A DNA stretch of 64,000 bases, from positions 35,906,501 through 35,970,500 of the forward strand of contig NW_024465885.1 of NCBI RefSeq assembly GCF_017591425.1. Direction: 5' to 3'. The stretch comes from Ochotona curzoniae. Lineage: Eukaryota > Chordata > Mammalia > Lagomorpha > Ochotonidae. Position numbers and translations under genes: made by a program. Positions 42,421 through 52,835 of this stretch are shown piece after piece; position 1 is the stretch's first letter; each line of letters starts with the position of its first letter. Under the pieces are notes generated by a model. That model saw nothing but the letters and a program-made list of their open reading frames with translations. It had not been told where the DNA came from and did no database searches.

Positions 42421-42860
42421 AAAGAAGAAAATTGGGTCATAACTGAGCATGGGTCACCTATGTGGCGACTACCACTATGATAGTAACTGGATCCTGTATG
42501 TGTCCCCACCTGCTGCTGTGAGAAGAAAGAGGAACAAACCTGCACTCAGCCCCCACCTGTTCTTTCACATGGCGCAATTCAACTGATCCTGCGTTCCAAT
42601 GAGGATGTCTTGAATCTGAGGACAGAAAAGTCTAAAAACAATGTGAAAATGCTATTTTTGCTAATGCTACGAATGTAAAAATAAAATATTCTTTTGCCTG
42701 AGAATGGAGAGTTATAGCTTTTTAAAGATCAGATATTTTGATTACATGTAAATTTTTTAAAAGAGGAAAATGATGCTTATATCTGAAACATTCAGAAGCA
42801 TTAGATTTTTTTTTTCCCAATTTTACTTCTGATTTTAGTGGTTTTTACAAGATGTAATTA
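42421..42860. other. Unassigned sequence
   Basis: Mixed AT-rich DNA with a T9 run at 42808-42816. No gene or repeat is recognised. Confidence 0.4.
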
Positions 42861-43192
42861 GGGCCTGGTGTGATGGCTCAGTTGGTTAATCTTTTACCTG
42901 TAAGTGCCAGGATCCCATTTGGGTGCCAGGTGTGTCCTAGATACTCCACTTCCCATCCAACTCCCTACTTGCTGCCTGGTAAAGCAGTGAAGCACCAAGT
43001 CTTGGAAGGCTGAACTGGTGGGTCCCATGTGGGAGGCCCAGACGAAGCTCCTGTATCCTGGCTTCAGATGGGCTCGGTGCTCACGTGTGACTATTTGGGG
43101 GGCGAACCATTGAATGGAAGATCTTTCTCTCTGTTTCTCCTTTGCTCGGTAAATCTGATATGTGTTTCAAATTAGAAAAAAATCACAAAAAG
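42861..43192 (+). repeat. CSINE, nearly full-length
   Basis: GGGCCTGGTGTGATGGCTCAG, CCAGGATCCCATTTGGGTGCC, ACTCCACTTCCCATCC, GGCGAACCATTGAATGGAAG and a TTTCAAATTAGAAAAAAATC tail. The GATGGCTCAGTTGGTTAAT start is intermediate between the old and young tiers. Confidence 0.9.
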
Positions 43193-43299
43193 AAAAAGAA
43201 AACATAATTTGGTAATCACAGTTTTTGCATTTAATTAAGCAATGTGCCTTTCTTAAATCAGTGATTATTATTTTAAACCCTATGTATGTAACTACAATA

Positions 43300-43510
43300 T
43301 TTATTTATTTATTCATTTATTTATTTCAAAGTTAAAATGACGTAGAGAGAAACAGATTTTTTTTCAGCTGCTGCTTCAATCTTTGTATTGCTATAGTGCA
43401 ACAACTGGGGTTGGGCCAAGTCAAAGCCAGGAGCCCATCCACCATTTGAGTCTCCCACATAGATGGCACGTCAATCACAAGGAACAGAACTGCAAATATT
43501 ACAATCCCAT
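43300..43510 (-). repeat. Old CSINE, minus strand, partial
   Basis: A TTTATTTATTTATTCATTT tail, AGTTAAAATGACGTAGAGAG, CTGGGGTTGGGCCAAGTC, AAAGCCAGGAGCCC and GTCTCCCACATAGATGGC follow the family. The match fades after about 43500. Confidence 0.65.
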
Positions 43511-44819
43511 GGAAATGTTCCCATTTGCCACGGGGAAAAAAAACACATCAAGCACCAGATAAAAGAACGCATTCACTCACACAGAGGTGAGGCAGCGCGA
43601 GGTATACTACATCGGTGTTTAGGACCCCAAAGATATTGCTACTCTTGCCACCTTGTGGACTCTAACTCAGAGCAGTTGACCCTTCGATATTAGATTCATA
43701 ACAGCAAACACTCCCACAGAGTCCGAAATAACAATGGCTGAGAGTGTGCCCAAGGGCTTAAGTCATAAATTCTGTTTTCTTTCTCATGATGCAATTTCAC
43801 AGGTACAAGGATGACCACTTCCTTATTCCCTCCCTTACCCTTGTTTTTGCTCACGTTGTTATAACAGTATTCTTAACTAGAACAATCTTACATTTCATTA
43901 AGTCTGAGATGGGGAAAGATATGTATATGGTGATGTATCTGGCTCAGGCATTTTAGGTTCTTTACCCATCCCTAGGAAAATGATCCAGTTTCCAGGCAAA
44001 TACATACCAGGAGAGTAAAAAAAATCACAATACCACTTTCACAATGCATGTTACATTCATTCTTCTTTTTGTATGATAAAGATGAAAAAAGAGGTTACTT
44101 TATAATTTTCTTTTACTAAGGAAGTTTATGAAATATTATTTTAAATTTTACTTGAATTATACTACCTTGATTTTATTTTTTTCTAAGTAATGGTTGCTGG
44201 TTGTACACAAATATGTATTTCTCGCCATTGATTATTTATCTAACTATATATTGATTTCCATAGCGAAGATGTGTTTGGAAAACCAAGAACAGAAAGTACA
44301 TGTAGTCACAGTTGTGCCTCTAAATCAAAAAGGACAAGACGAAAGTTCAATAAAAACCTGTGCACTCTAACAATGCTTGAAGTAGTCAGGTTATTAGTGA
44401 AACATTAATATAAGTGTCCATGCATTACACTCTTGACCAAATTTTAAGCGAGAATTTTAAGTGTTACATTGATGTTTAATACTTCCAACAGTTGAATTTG
44501 ATGTATCTTGAAGTGGTTTCAGATGAAGGGGATATCAGCCTGCAGGAAGCAATTTTGTTCTCAATGCAAACATACTTAAAAATTTTCCTTTAAAAAGTAT
44601 TCTGATAGAAAAACTCCTACTGTTAATGTGACAGCTAATTGGATTGTGCTGGATTTATTCTGTGTGACAATGAAAAGATTGTATCATACACAATATACCA
44701 TTGTTCTGATTTGTCAGGACTACTGCTTTTAACTAATAAACTAGACAGCCCATAAGTATGATAAGATGGAACCCAAAATTAGTTCACTTAAGCAAATTAA
44801 ATAAATGATGACTCCAAGT
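43511..44819. other. Unassigned AT-rich sequence
   Basis: No gene or repeat is securely recognised. 43790-44090 has a composition that might derive from an old L1 3'UTR, but this is unconfirmed. Confidence 0.35.
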
Positions 44820-45106
44820 GGGCCCAGGAAAATAGCCTAGTGGCCAGTTCCTTACCTTACATGTGCCAGGACCCCATACAGCTGCTGATTCATGCCCTGG
44901 CTGCTCCACTTCCCATCTAGATTTGTGCTGCTGGCCTAAGAAGGCCGTAGAGTCTTGGGACTCTATGCCAGTGTGGGGACATTCCTGGCTCCTCGCTTTG
45001 TATCAGTGCAGTTCCCCTATGTAAACACTTGACCAGTGGGGCAGACCTTTGTCTCTCCTCTCTGTATATCTGCCTTTCCAATGAAAAAAATAAATGCATC
45101 TTAAAA
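44820..45106 (+). repeat. CSINE with internal deletions
   Basis: GGGCCCAGGAAAATAGCCTAGTGG, ATGTGCCAGGACCCC, TGCTCCACTTCCCATC, GTCTTGGGACTC, TATATCTGCCTTTCCAATG and an A-rich tail. It is shorter than the full-length copies because parts near the B-box side and before the tail are missing. Confidence 0.9.
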
Positions 45107-45289
45107 AATAAGTGGTGACCGCAGAATAATGTAGAATTAATTTGTCATACTTCTGCTTGGAAAGTGTGCTAAGCAAATTGAGTCTCAATGAACATGTTGA
45201 AATGTAGTTTAAGTTAACATTTCACTTAACAGAATTTCATGAAACAAATCATTAATGTATATTAATATACTACAAGGTATGTGCAAATC

Positions 45290-45805
45290 AAAAATCCTAT
45301 AAAATGCTATTTCATAATAAATAGGAAAGAGTATTGCTCAACAGTAAATACAAATTGGGGAAAACATGGATTAGCCTGGGAAACATTATGCTAAAAGAAG
45401 TAAGTGCAGTTACATTAAGGAATTCATTGTGGAATATTTTAAAAATCCAGGAAAAAGAAGCAAAGAATATAACAGTGCTGTCAGGGTCGGGGTGATGGTG
45501 TGGTGATGGCGAGGAGAGAAGGTGTGAATATTTGTGTCAGAGGTTGCAAGATAATTGATATAGAGGTTGAGCAATCCGATGCACAACATAAAGGACCACA
45601 GTTAACACAATTGCAATGCGAAAGAATCAAGGTAAAGATGCAGATATTAGAAATGTTTTGCTTATAAAACACAAAGAAAATGTATGACGACATGAAATGT
45701 TGGGTTTATTGATTTGCCTCATGATAGTAACAAATTTACCATTTATAGATATACCATGACATTCTATTGTACACTCAAATGCACAGAAAATTTTACTTAA
45801 AAATA
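45290..45805 (+). mobile_element. L1 3'UTR (L1M type)
   Basis: ACATGGATTAGCCTGGGAAACATTATGCTAAAAGAAGTAAG matches the post-ORF2 block GATGAACCTGGAGGACATTATGCTAAGTGAAATAAG. CCGATGCACAACATAAAGGACCACAGTTAACAC matches TATTGTACAACATGGTGACTACAGTTAA. The end, TTGATTTGCCTCATGATAG...CCATGACATTCTATTGTACACTCAAATGCACAG, matches the 3' terminus with CACGTTGTACACCTTAAATATATAC. It is old and noncoding. The frames on the minus strand are shadows. Confidence 0.75.
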
Positions 45806-46621
45806 GAAAAATATATTCCCTTTGCACATGAAAACAAATGTAGGCAATGAGTGAACTGACCATCTCCGAGTCAACATACATATACAGAAAGGCTGTGTGC
45901 TCCATAGCATAGTGCTGCGCCACATTCTGAAGATGCTTAGCTCAGAATATGGACCAAGTAAGCAAATGAGAAATGTAACACTTTTGGAAGGGAAAGACAA
46001 AAAAATTAAAAACTGAGGTCACTGGGGAAGAAGTACAAGGATGTCCCAGATGAAGGAGAACAAAGATGGAGAATTTATTCTACAAAGCACAACATAAATT
46101 AGAAAGTCTGGCATTGTCTACAGCCAATGTCGGGGATCAATTAAAACAACATTGAAATTAATATCATAGGTTATATAACAATATCTTACAAATATTTATT
46201 TTATATATGTCAGATATATATAAAGTATAATCAGGTATTTATTATATATTAAGCTTATTAAGTTAATATGTTCTTTAGATATTTCTATCTATGTATATTT
46301 ATTTAATACACATATATAATTATGCTATATACCTTTAGATAAATATATATCTGTATATACAGATATATAAAATACACATTTTACTTAATTATATAATTTA
46401 AACAGATATATTATTATATAATCTTATGTGTTATTTCGAAGAATATTGCTCATATAGTTTGAATCTTGTTTAACTTTAAAAAAAATATTTTACCACTGTG
46501 CTTTATAGATTATGTATCAATTTCTGATATAAATCCCTTGTTACACCGTATTGCTTCATGACTGAATCTCATCAAATAATGAAATAATTAAAACAAATAC
46601 TGTAGAAACTTTTCTAAAAAC
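45806..46621. other. AT-rich sequence with TA low-complexity region
   Basis: 46185-46440 is a long TA-rich low-complexity tract of TATATA, ATTTATT and GATATAT words. 45806-46180 is unassigned. No gene is seen. Confidence 0.5.
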
Positions 46622-46632
46622 AAAGTGGGATC

Positions 46633-46963
46633 GGGCCCGGCGCGGTGGCGCAGTGGTTAAAGGTCCTCGCCTTGCACGCCCGGGATCCCATATGGGCTCC
46701 GGTTCTAATCCCAGCAGCCCCGCTTCCCTTCCAGCTCCCTGCCTGTGGCCTGGGAAAGCAGTCGAGGACGGCCCAAAGCTTTGGGACCCTGCACCCGCGT
46801 GGGAGACCCAGAAGAGGCTCCTGGCTTCGGATCGGCATAGTATCGGCCCGTTGCGCTCACTTGGGGAGTGAATCATCGGACGGAAGATCTTCCTCTCTGT
46901 CTCTCCTCTCTGTATATCCGCCTTTCCAATGAAAAAATAATAAAAATAAATCTTTAAAAAAAA
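46633..46963 (+). repeat. Young CSINE inserted at the 5' end of another CSINE
   Basis: GGGCCCGGCGCGGTGGCGCAG, an A-box-like TGGCGCAGTGG (46646-46656), a B-box-like GGTTCTAATCC (46701-46711) and a TATATCCGCCTTTCCAATG tail region. It is very similar to the copy at 26094. It is flanked by AAAGTGGGATC at 46622-46632 and 46964-46974, a perfect 11-bp TSD. The right TSD copy overlaps the GGG start of the next SINE. Frames of 60-106 codons on both strands are SINE shadows. Confidence 0.97.
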
Positions 46964-46968
46964 AAAGT

Positions 46969-47304
46969 GGGATCATCGCGGTGGCCTAGCGGCTGAAATC
47001 CTTGCATTGAACGCACCGGAATGCTCTATGGGCGCCTGTTCTAATCCCAGCAGCTCCACAGCTCCACTTCCCATCTGGCTCTCTGATTGTGCCCTGGGAA
47101 AGCATTCAAGGATGGCGTAATGCCTTGGGACTCTGTACTCACGTGGGAGACCTGGAGGACGTTCCTGGCTCCTGGATTCGAATTGGCTGAGCTCCGGCCA
47201 ATGTGCTCACTTGGGGAGTGAACCATCTGAGGGAAGATCTTCCTCTCTGTCTATCCTCCTCTCTGTATATCTGACTTTGCAATAGTAATAAATAACTTTA
47301 AAAA
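46969..47304 (+). repeat. CSINE, full-length, host of the young insertion
   Basis: GGGATCATCGCGGTGGCCTAG is this copy's own 5' end. It continues with GGGCGCCTGTTCTAATCCC, a small CAGCTCCACAGCTCCAC duplication, TCACTTGGGGAGTGAACC and TATATCTGACTTTGCAATAG. Confidence 0.93.
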
Positions 47305-47394
47305 ACTTAGAATGAAGTGGAATTTATCCAAATTCATGTTATGAGGCTAGTATTATACTGATTCATAAGACAGATTAAGACATCACACGAAAAA

Positions 47395-47685
47395 AAAATA
47401 GAAATCAATTTCTCTCATGAAGAATTTTGAGAAAAAAATTTAATAAGACATTAGCAAATCAAATGCAACACTTAATAAATATTATATAATGACCAAGGGT
47501 GATTTATCCTTGCCATATACAAGTGATATAATATATGTAAATCAATTTAAGTGCTACATCACATTAACAAAATATACATTTTCAAAACTGCATGTTCTTC
47601 GCTGTTAAAGTGGAAAGAGCACTCAAAAAGTCCAACATCCATAGAATAAATTTAAAGGATGAAATCCTTCACATAGTAATTGCTA
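47395..47685 (+). mobile_element. L1 ORF2 fragment (reverse-transcriptase region), broken
   Basis: GAAAAAAATTTAATAAGACATTAGCAAATCAAATGCAAC matches the conserved ORF2 stretch AAAATATTAGCAAATCGAATACAAC. It is followed by ATGACCAAGGGTGATTTATC (the HDQVGFIP motif region) and ATCACATTAACAAAATA. Then comes GAAAGAGCACTCAAAAAGTCC-AACATCC (the EKAFDKIQHP region). Stop codons and indels interrupt every frame, so it encodes nothing functional. Confidence 0.75.
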
Positions 47686-47903
47686 TTTTTAATGATTTAC
47701 TTATTTTTATTGGAAAGTCAGGTTTACAGAGAAAGGAGAGACAGAGACAGAAAGATCTTCTATGTTTTGGTTCCCTCCTTAAGTGGCTGCAAATGACTGG
47801 AGCTGCACCAATCCAAAGCAAGGAGCCAGAAACTTCTGGGTCTCCCACGCTGGTGCCGGGTTGCAATAACTTGGGCCATGTTCTACTGCCTCTCAGGACA
47901 TAA
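47686..47903 (-). repeat. CSINE, 5'-truncated, minus strand
   Basis: ATTTACTTATTTTTATTGGAAAGTCAGG, GAAAGGAGAGACAGAG, CTGCACCAATCCAAAGC and CTGGGTCTCCCACGCTGGTGCCGGG. It stops after CTGCCTCTCAGGACATAAG, so the 5' third is missing. It lies between two L1 pieces in opposite orientation. Confidence 0.85.
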
Positions 47904-47929
47904 GAAAAGGCTTTAAGGGATATCATTTC

Positions 47930-49145
47930 TAATAGTGTAGCTTGTCTTTTCTTCACTATCACTCCTTACAACATTTTTTATCAAGTCTTGCACAGATTTT
48001 CTTATTTCATGTAAGGCTCTTTTATTTTGTAGTAATCTTACCTTCTTTCGAATTCCGTTTCAAATCTTTTATTAATCTCCATATCCTCCTGGTTCAGTAC
48101 TAATTATTGTGCTCCTTTTGGGGTAGAGTCATAGTCGTTTATTTATTCATTGCTGCTTATGTTTTTAGCTTAATTCTCAAGCATTTGGGGAGTCACTTTT
48201 TCATATTTCCTCTGATATCTTTGTTCTCGGAATGCTTGTTGCCTGCAGCAGATATCCAGCGGTATGGGGTGTTAGTGATCACAGAGCACCAGCCACAATT
48301 CTGAGTCTGGCAATTGTCCAGATTATTGTTAAAAATGGGTTTGCTGTGTCTCCTTTGATTATTGTCAATAGTGAAAGGTAGTTCATTTGCATACCAAGGT
48401 AACATAGTTAATTCAGTTTCTGCAGTGAGCTCACTGTACCTGCTTACTCCACCCAAAGAGGTGCGTGATACACAGAGCATCCATGCTTGTCTGAAGTCTG
48501 AGAGTTGATCTCACTACGATGTTCCTGCTCTGCCCTCAGGAACAACTGATCCTCTGGAGGTGAACCATGTGAATGCTCCCAAATCAATCATACCCCGTGC
48601 AAGTTCTGCTGTGCTGTGCAAAATGTGTGTAGTCACAACATTGCCAGAGTTCAGTTCTCCTACAGTCACAAGGTGCAGGCGGTCTGTTCTCTGCCCTGCA
48701 GTCTACTCCATCCCTAAAATGAACAACTTGGTTGGAGCTCCGTTTCAACAAATGTCCAGTGCTTTATTAAAAGAAAGGAGAGGAAAGTGATGTAGCCCTT
48801 CTGTTGTGAGCTGTGCTGTTCTCAGGCTGGAATTAAGTCAGGGAGGACTGTGGAGTTCTTCCTCGGGAAGAATCAGGGTGCTGCCTGCAAAGACCTCCTC
48901 TCACTTTGGGGCAGATGGTGTTTCCCAAGTGATTGCCCGTCGTGGATGTCACTGGCAGTGTGTTGCCAGTCGCTGTCATGCTGGAACTCTGGCGTTGCTT
49001 ATACAAGGAATCTCTACTCAGTTTTCTCTTTGTTCTCCCCCCAATATTTCTGTCATCTGGAATTATTTTGCTTTCTTTTTCAGTATCTTTTCATGGTTAA
49101 AGTCAGTGTGACATCTCCCTATTCAGCCATTTCTCATGACAGAGA
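47930..49145 (-). mobile_element. L1 5' end: 5'UTR and start of ORF1, minus strand
   Basis: The minus strand starts near 49145 with GAAATGGCTGAATAGGGAGATG-TCACACTGAC, the hallmark start of a mammalian L1 5'UTR (...ATGGCNGAATAGG). It runs about 0.9 kb through a GC-richer 5'UTR (CTTTGGGTGGAGTAAGCAGG). It then reaches an ORF1-like start with ACTATGACTCTACCCCAAAAGG...GAGGATATGGAGATTAATAAAAGATTTGAAACGGAATTC. It is cut off near 47930, before most of ORF1, and ORF2 and the 3'UTR are absent from this strand. Short frames (48193-48480 and the plus-strand 101- and 102-codon frames at 48806-49158) have no recognisable domain. Confidence 0.65.
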
Positions 49146-50326
49146 AAAATTTGGTTGATGTTTGGTTACATATAAACACAATCACATCTCATTTTGGGAT
49201 TGAAGAAAATGAATCCTGACATACATAAATTGAAATGTGAGACAGCATCACAATGGAAATCATTTGTCTTATTAGTTCCTAATAGATGTTACTGGGTTAG
49301 AATGAACCTATATGTTACCACTCTCTGGTTCCACAATATTTTAACAAGATATTACAGAAAGAATATGCATTCTGTTTAGATATTATCAGGCACTGGAATT
49401 GAATATAGCATATATAAAATTGTTTCTCTATTATTTGTGTTTTCAAAATGATAAAACATTTTTTGTCATTAGGAGAATTGTTTGTTATTGTTAACACACA
49501 CAACAATGGAGATTTACTCTCATTTTTATGGAACTCAGAGAGCTGGCTTTAGTATAACACATGGTTTTGCTGTGACATTGTTGGAATGTTCGCTTTTCTA
49601 CATTGCGTCTACCTATAACCTGTCTGCTATCTTGGCTTTCACTGCCTAGCTCCAGTGTTTCTGAAAAGCATGTCTGCTTGCTTTCTTTCCCATGGTTGCT
49701 AACATAATATCCTCCGTCTCAAATAATTAAAACATTTTCCTGCATTCCGGTTACTTCATAGATGTTCGTGCACTAATGCTCCAATTTCTCTTTGTCAGAG
49801 AAAAGTTATCTACAATGTGAAAGATTTGGTTCTTGGGTATCAGTTCAGCTTCCTTTCTTCCGAAAATCCATCTCTCAGCTTCATTTTTCCAGCCTATCAT
49901 GCTGCAAATCGAATTGGAGTTGTTTATGGCAAAGTAACAAGATATATGAATGTGTTGCAAAGGAATCACATCTCATTGTTGGTGTAGTACATTTTTCATA
50001 CAGCTTTTTGCTCAAGAGATTATGTTTTTGTCTTTTCAATTTCAGGATAATTTATAATTGACTATTTCTTAGAGAATTTCTCTTGATGCTGAAACTTGGC
50101 AAACAGAAACAATTTAACACAAATTATTGTCAGACATGCGTTGTCTGCTGTGGTCCCACATCATTTAAAATAGGGTTAGAAATTATTTATGATTTTTCCT
50201 ATTTATCCTTTTAAATTATATCCTTTATTTTGCCTGTATATGTGAATTGCTATCAATGTGAGACTATATATTGTATATAATAGAATATAACAGAATAGAA
50301 AAAAAATTACAGCAACATTGATTTCT
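49146..50326. other. Unassigned AT-rich sequence
   Basis: No gene or nameable repeat is recognised. Confidence 0.4.
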
Positions 50327-50651
50327 TTTTTGTTTAAGATTTATTTTTTATTGGAAATTCAGACACACGGAGAGGAGGAGAGACAGAAAGCAAGATGCTC
50401 CATCTGATGATTGACTCCCCAGGTGGCAGCAAAGGCCAGAGCTGAGCTGACCAGAATCCAAAAGTCAAGAGCTTGTTCTAGGTCTCCCATATGGGTGCAG
50501 GGTCCCAAGGTTTGGGGCCATTCTCAACTGTTTCCCCAGGTCACAAGGAGCTAGATGGGAAGCAAGGCTGCCAGAATATGAACCAGCACCAATATGGGAT
50601 CCTGACACTTGCAAGGTGAAGAATTTAGCCACAAGGCTACATGCCAGGCCC
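50327..50651 (-). repeat. CSINE, full-length, minus strand, with probable TSD
   Basis: TTTAAGATTTATTTTTTATTGG to CTACATGCCAGGCCC. Flanks CATTGATTTCT (50316-50326) and CACTGATTTCT (50654-50664) form an 11-bp duplication with one mismatch. The family blocks are complete. Confidence 0.93.
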
Positions 50652-50664
50652 AGCACTGATTTCT

Positions 50665-51121
50665 AACACAGCTGTTCCTAATTATTTAGACGTGTAAAAC
50701 TGAGAGTTAATAAGAAACTAGTTATTTTTTGTAAGAAAAAAAAATGGTTCTTCTAGAGATAATAAGCCTGAAGGTATATTTTAGCTATTCATTCTATACT
50801 TGGAAAATGTCTCCATTAGCTCTTATGAATTTTAGAAAACAGTACCTAAGAGAGATTGCACAAAAATTTTAGCTGTATTAATTAGAAACTGGGCAGAAAT
50901 TGAAGTAAGTAAAAAATCAGTGAGATTTAACATTATTTGGGAGAATAATAAAATAGAAATTGATATCATAATGTCATATCACATATACAAAAAATGAAAT
51001 TATATGAATGGTAAGTAGTTTCCCTTTATTTTTCACTGTCAGTTTGACATAGCCAGATATATTTTATCAGCTAAATTTGGGCACAGTTACTTCCCTTTAT
51101 TTTAACGATATAAAATAAATT
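50665..51121. other. Unassigned AT-rich sequence
   Basis: No gene or repeat is recognised. Confidence 0.4.
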
Positions 51122-51264
51122 CTAGCTGGCTGCTGTGTTCCTTTGGGGAGTGAACTAGTGGATGAAGAATTCTCTTTTTCTCTCTCCAGGTCTTGTTCTC
51201 TTTATCCATCTGTCCTGATCTTTTCCTGTCACTTGGGATTTCAAATAAATAAATAAATCTAAAA
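51122..51264 (+). repeat. Old CSINE 3' end
   Basis: TAGCTGGCTGCTGTGTTCC-TTTGGGGAGTGAACTAGTGGATG, a TCTCTTTTTCTCTCTCC stretch and GGGATTTCAAATAAATAAATAAATC are the 3' third of an older copy. Confidence 0.75.
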
Positions 51265-51384
51265 CTGGTTGCATAGATGAACTTAAATGCATGTAAATAT
51301 TACTCAGTTGAATTTCACCTCATGAAGGAGAACAATACAAAATATAAAGAATATTAAAACTTTGAAAAATATTCACATAGCTTA

Positions 51385-51672
51385 AGTATTGAGGGATGGA
51401 GTTGTGACACAACAGCTTACATTGCATCCTGTATGGGTCCTGCTTGGTTTCCTGCTGTAGCTCCCGCCCAAGCCGGGAGAAAGAAGCCAGAATCAGCCTC
51501 AGTACTTTAGCCCTGCCATGTATGGGTGAGATCCACAAGCAGTTCTGAGGCAGACTTTGACTTGCCCCACATGTGGTTGCATTTGGGTATGATCCAATCG
51601 TTGGGCAATTTCTTCTTTCTGTGTCTTTTTAGTGTTTCTGCTCCTCTCCTTTTCAAATACTAAATGCATTTT
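51385..51672 (+). repeat. Old CSINE, highly diverged
   Basis: GGAGTTGTGACACAACAGCTTACATTGCATCC-TGTATGGGTCC is the 5' end. It continues through CTGTAGCTCCCGCC...CTTTGACTTGCCCCAC to GTGTTTCTGCTCCTCTCC-TTTTCAAATACTAAATGC at the 3' end. It is one of the oldest copies. Confidence 0.6.
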
Positions 51673-52227
51673 TAATAAGATGTAAGTAGTAGTGTTATTT
51701 TCATAAACGTGGAATAATTTAGCACTAGGAAAAAAGCATTTTACAGATACATAACCAGGGCAGTTTTTGAATACAATGTGCACTGAGTACCGTGATAATG
51801 GTCTAACTAAATTCTAATTTACCCTACACTTCTGTACCATCATTTATTGTTTGCTTTATACTTTCCTACTGATAAATGCCTTGAGCTTGGGAATGCAGGA
51901 AGTCACACATGATGTAATAAAAGCTTCATTACATTGTTGAAAGCGTCTGCATGTAAGGTAGATCCCCACCTGATTTGGCTAAGTTCTCAGCAGTGGAATT
52001 GACATTCATGGCTCAGCATAGCTAATTTTCAAATCATTGGGTTACAACCTCAAGAGTTAAATTATTCATCCTTAACATTTCAAAACACCAGAAAGCTACA
52101 AATAACCTATGAAATATAGGCAAAAGTTTGGTGTTTTGACAACACTATTTAGATTTGTTGAAATTGTGATATTTTTTAGAATGAGCAGTTCATAAGAATG
52201 CTTCCATTACGAATGAGATTGCTGAAG
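51673..52227. other. Unassigned sequence
   Basis: No gene or repeat is recognised. Confidence 0.4.
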
Positions 52228-52241
52228 AAATAATGACAGGA

Positions 52242-52544
52242 GGCCTGGTGCAGTACCTAGCAGCTAAAGTCCTCACCTTGTATGTGCCAGGATTCCATAA
52301 TGACACCAATTCTGATCCTGGCCACCCCACTTCCTATCCAGCTCGCTGCTTATGGATTGGGAAGGCAGTCGAGGACAGCCCAAGGCCTAGAGACCCTGCA
52401 CCCACGTGGGAGACCCAGCAGAGCTCCTGGCTGCTGGCGTCTAGTTTTGGATCAGCACAGCTTTGGCACTACAGTGGATCTTGCTCTCTCTCTCTCCTCT
52501 TTGTAAATCTAATTTGCCAATAAAAATATATAAATCTTTTAAAA
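52242..52544 (+). repeat. CSINE, nearly full-length
   Basis: GGCCTGGTGCAGTACCTAGCAGC to AATAAAAATATATAAATCTTTTAAA. The block around GGGGAGTGAATCATCGG is missing. Flanks AAATAATGACAG (52228-52239) and AAATAATAACAG (about 52545-52556) may be the TSD. Frames of 74-96 codons are SINE shadows. Confidence 0.92.
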
Positions 52545-52654
52545 AATAATAACAGAGAAAATTATCTATGTATATATATATAATGTACATATCCTATGTC
52601 TATTGGTATTCTAGATAATTTCATGTTTAGATATTCTAGAATAAATACAACAAA

Positions 52655-52690
52655 AAGAGAGAGAGAAAAAGAGAGAGAGAGAGAGAGAGA
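52655..52690. repeat. (GA)n microsatellite
   Basis: AGAGAGAGAGAAAAAGAGAGAG... of about 36 bp with one AAAA interruption, lying just 5' of a 3'-truncated SINE. Confidence 0.9.
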
Positions 52691-52695
52691 ATAGT

Positions 52696-52835
52696 GGGAC
52701 CAGCGTGGTGGCCTAGCAGCTCAAGTCCTCACCTTGAGCTCACCGGGATCCCATATGGCTGCCGGTTCTAATCCCAGCAGCCCCACTTCCCACCCAGCTT
52801 TCTGCTTGTAGCCTGGAAAAGCAGTGGAGGCTGGC
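52696..52835 (+). repeat. CSINE 5' half, 3'-truncated
   Basis: GGGACCAGCGTGGTGGCCTAGCAGC, CACCGGGATCCCATATGG, GCCGGTTCTAATCCC and GAAAAGCAGTGGAGGCTGG. The element stops here with no 3' half and no A tail. Confidence 0.9.

Noticed and set aside
47669..47962. 97-codon minus-strand frame across a SINE/L1 junction
   Set aside because: Half is SINE sequence. It is a chance fusion without domain content.
48806..49158. Two overlapping plus-strand frames of about 100 codons
   Set aside because: They run antisense to the L1 5'UTR and show no L1 ORF or other domain.
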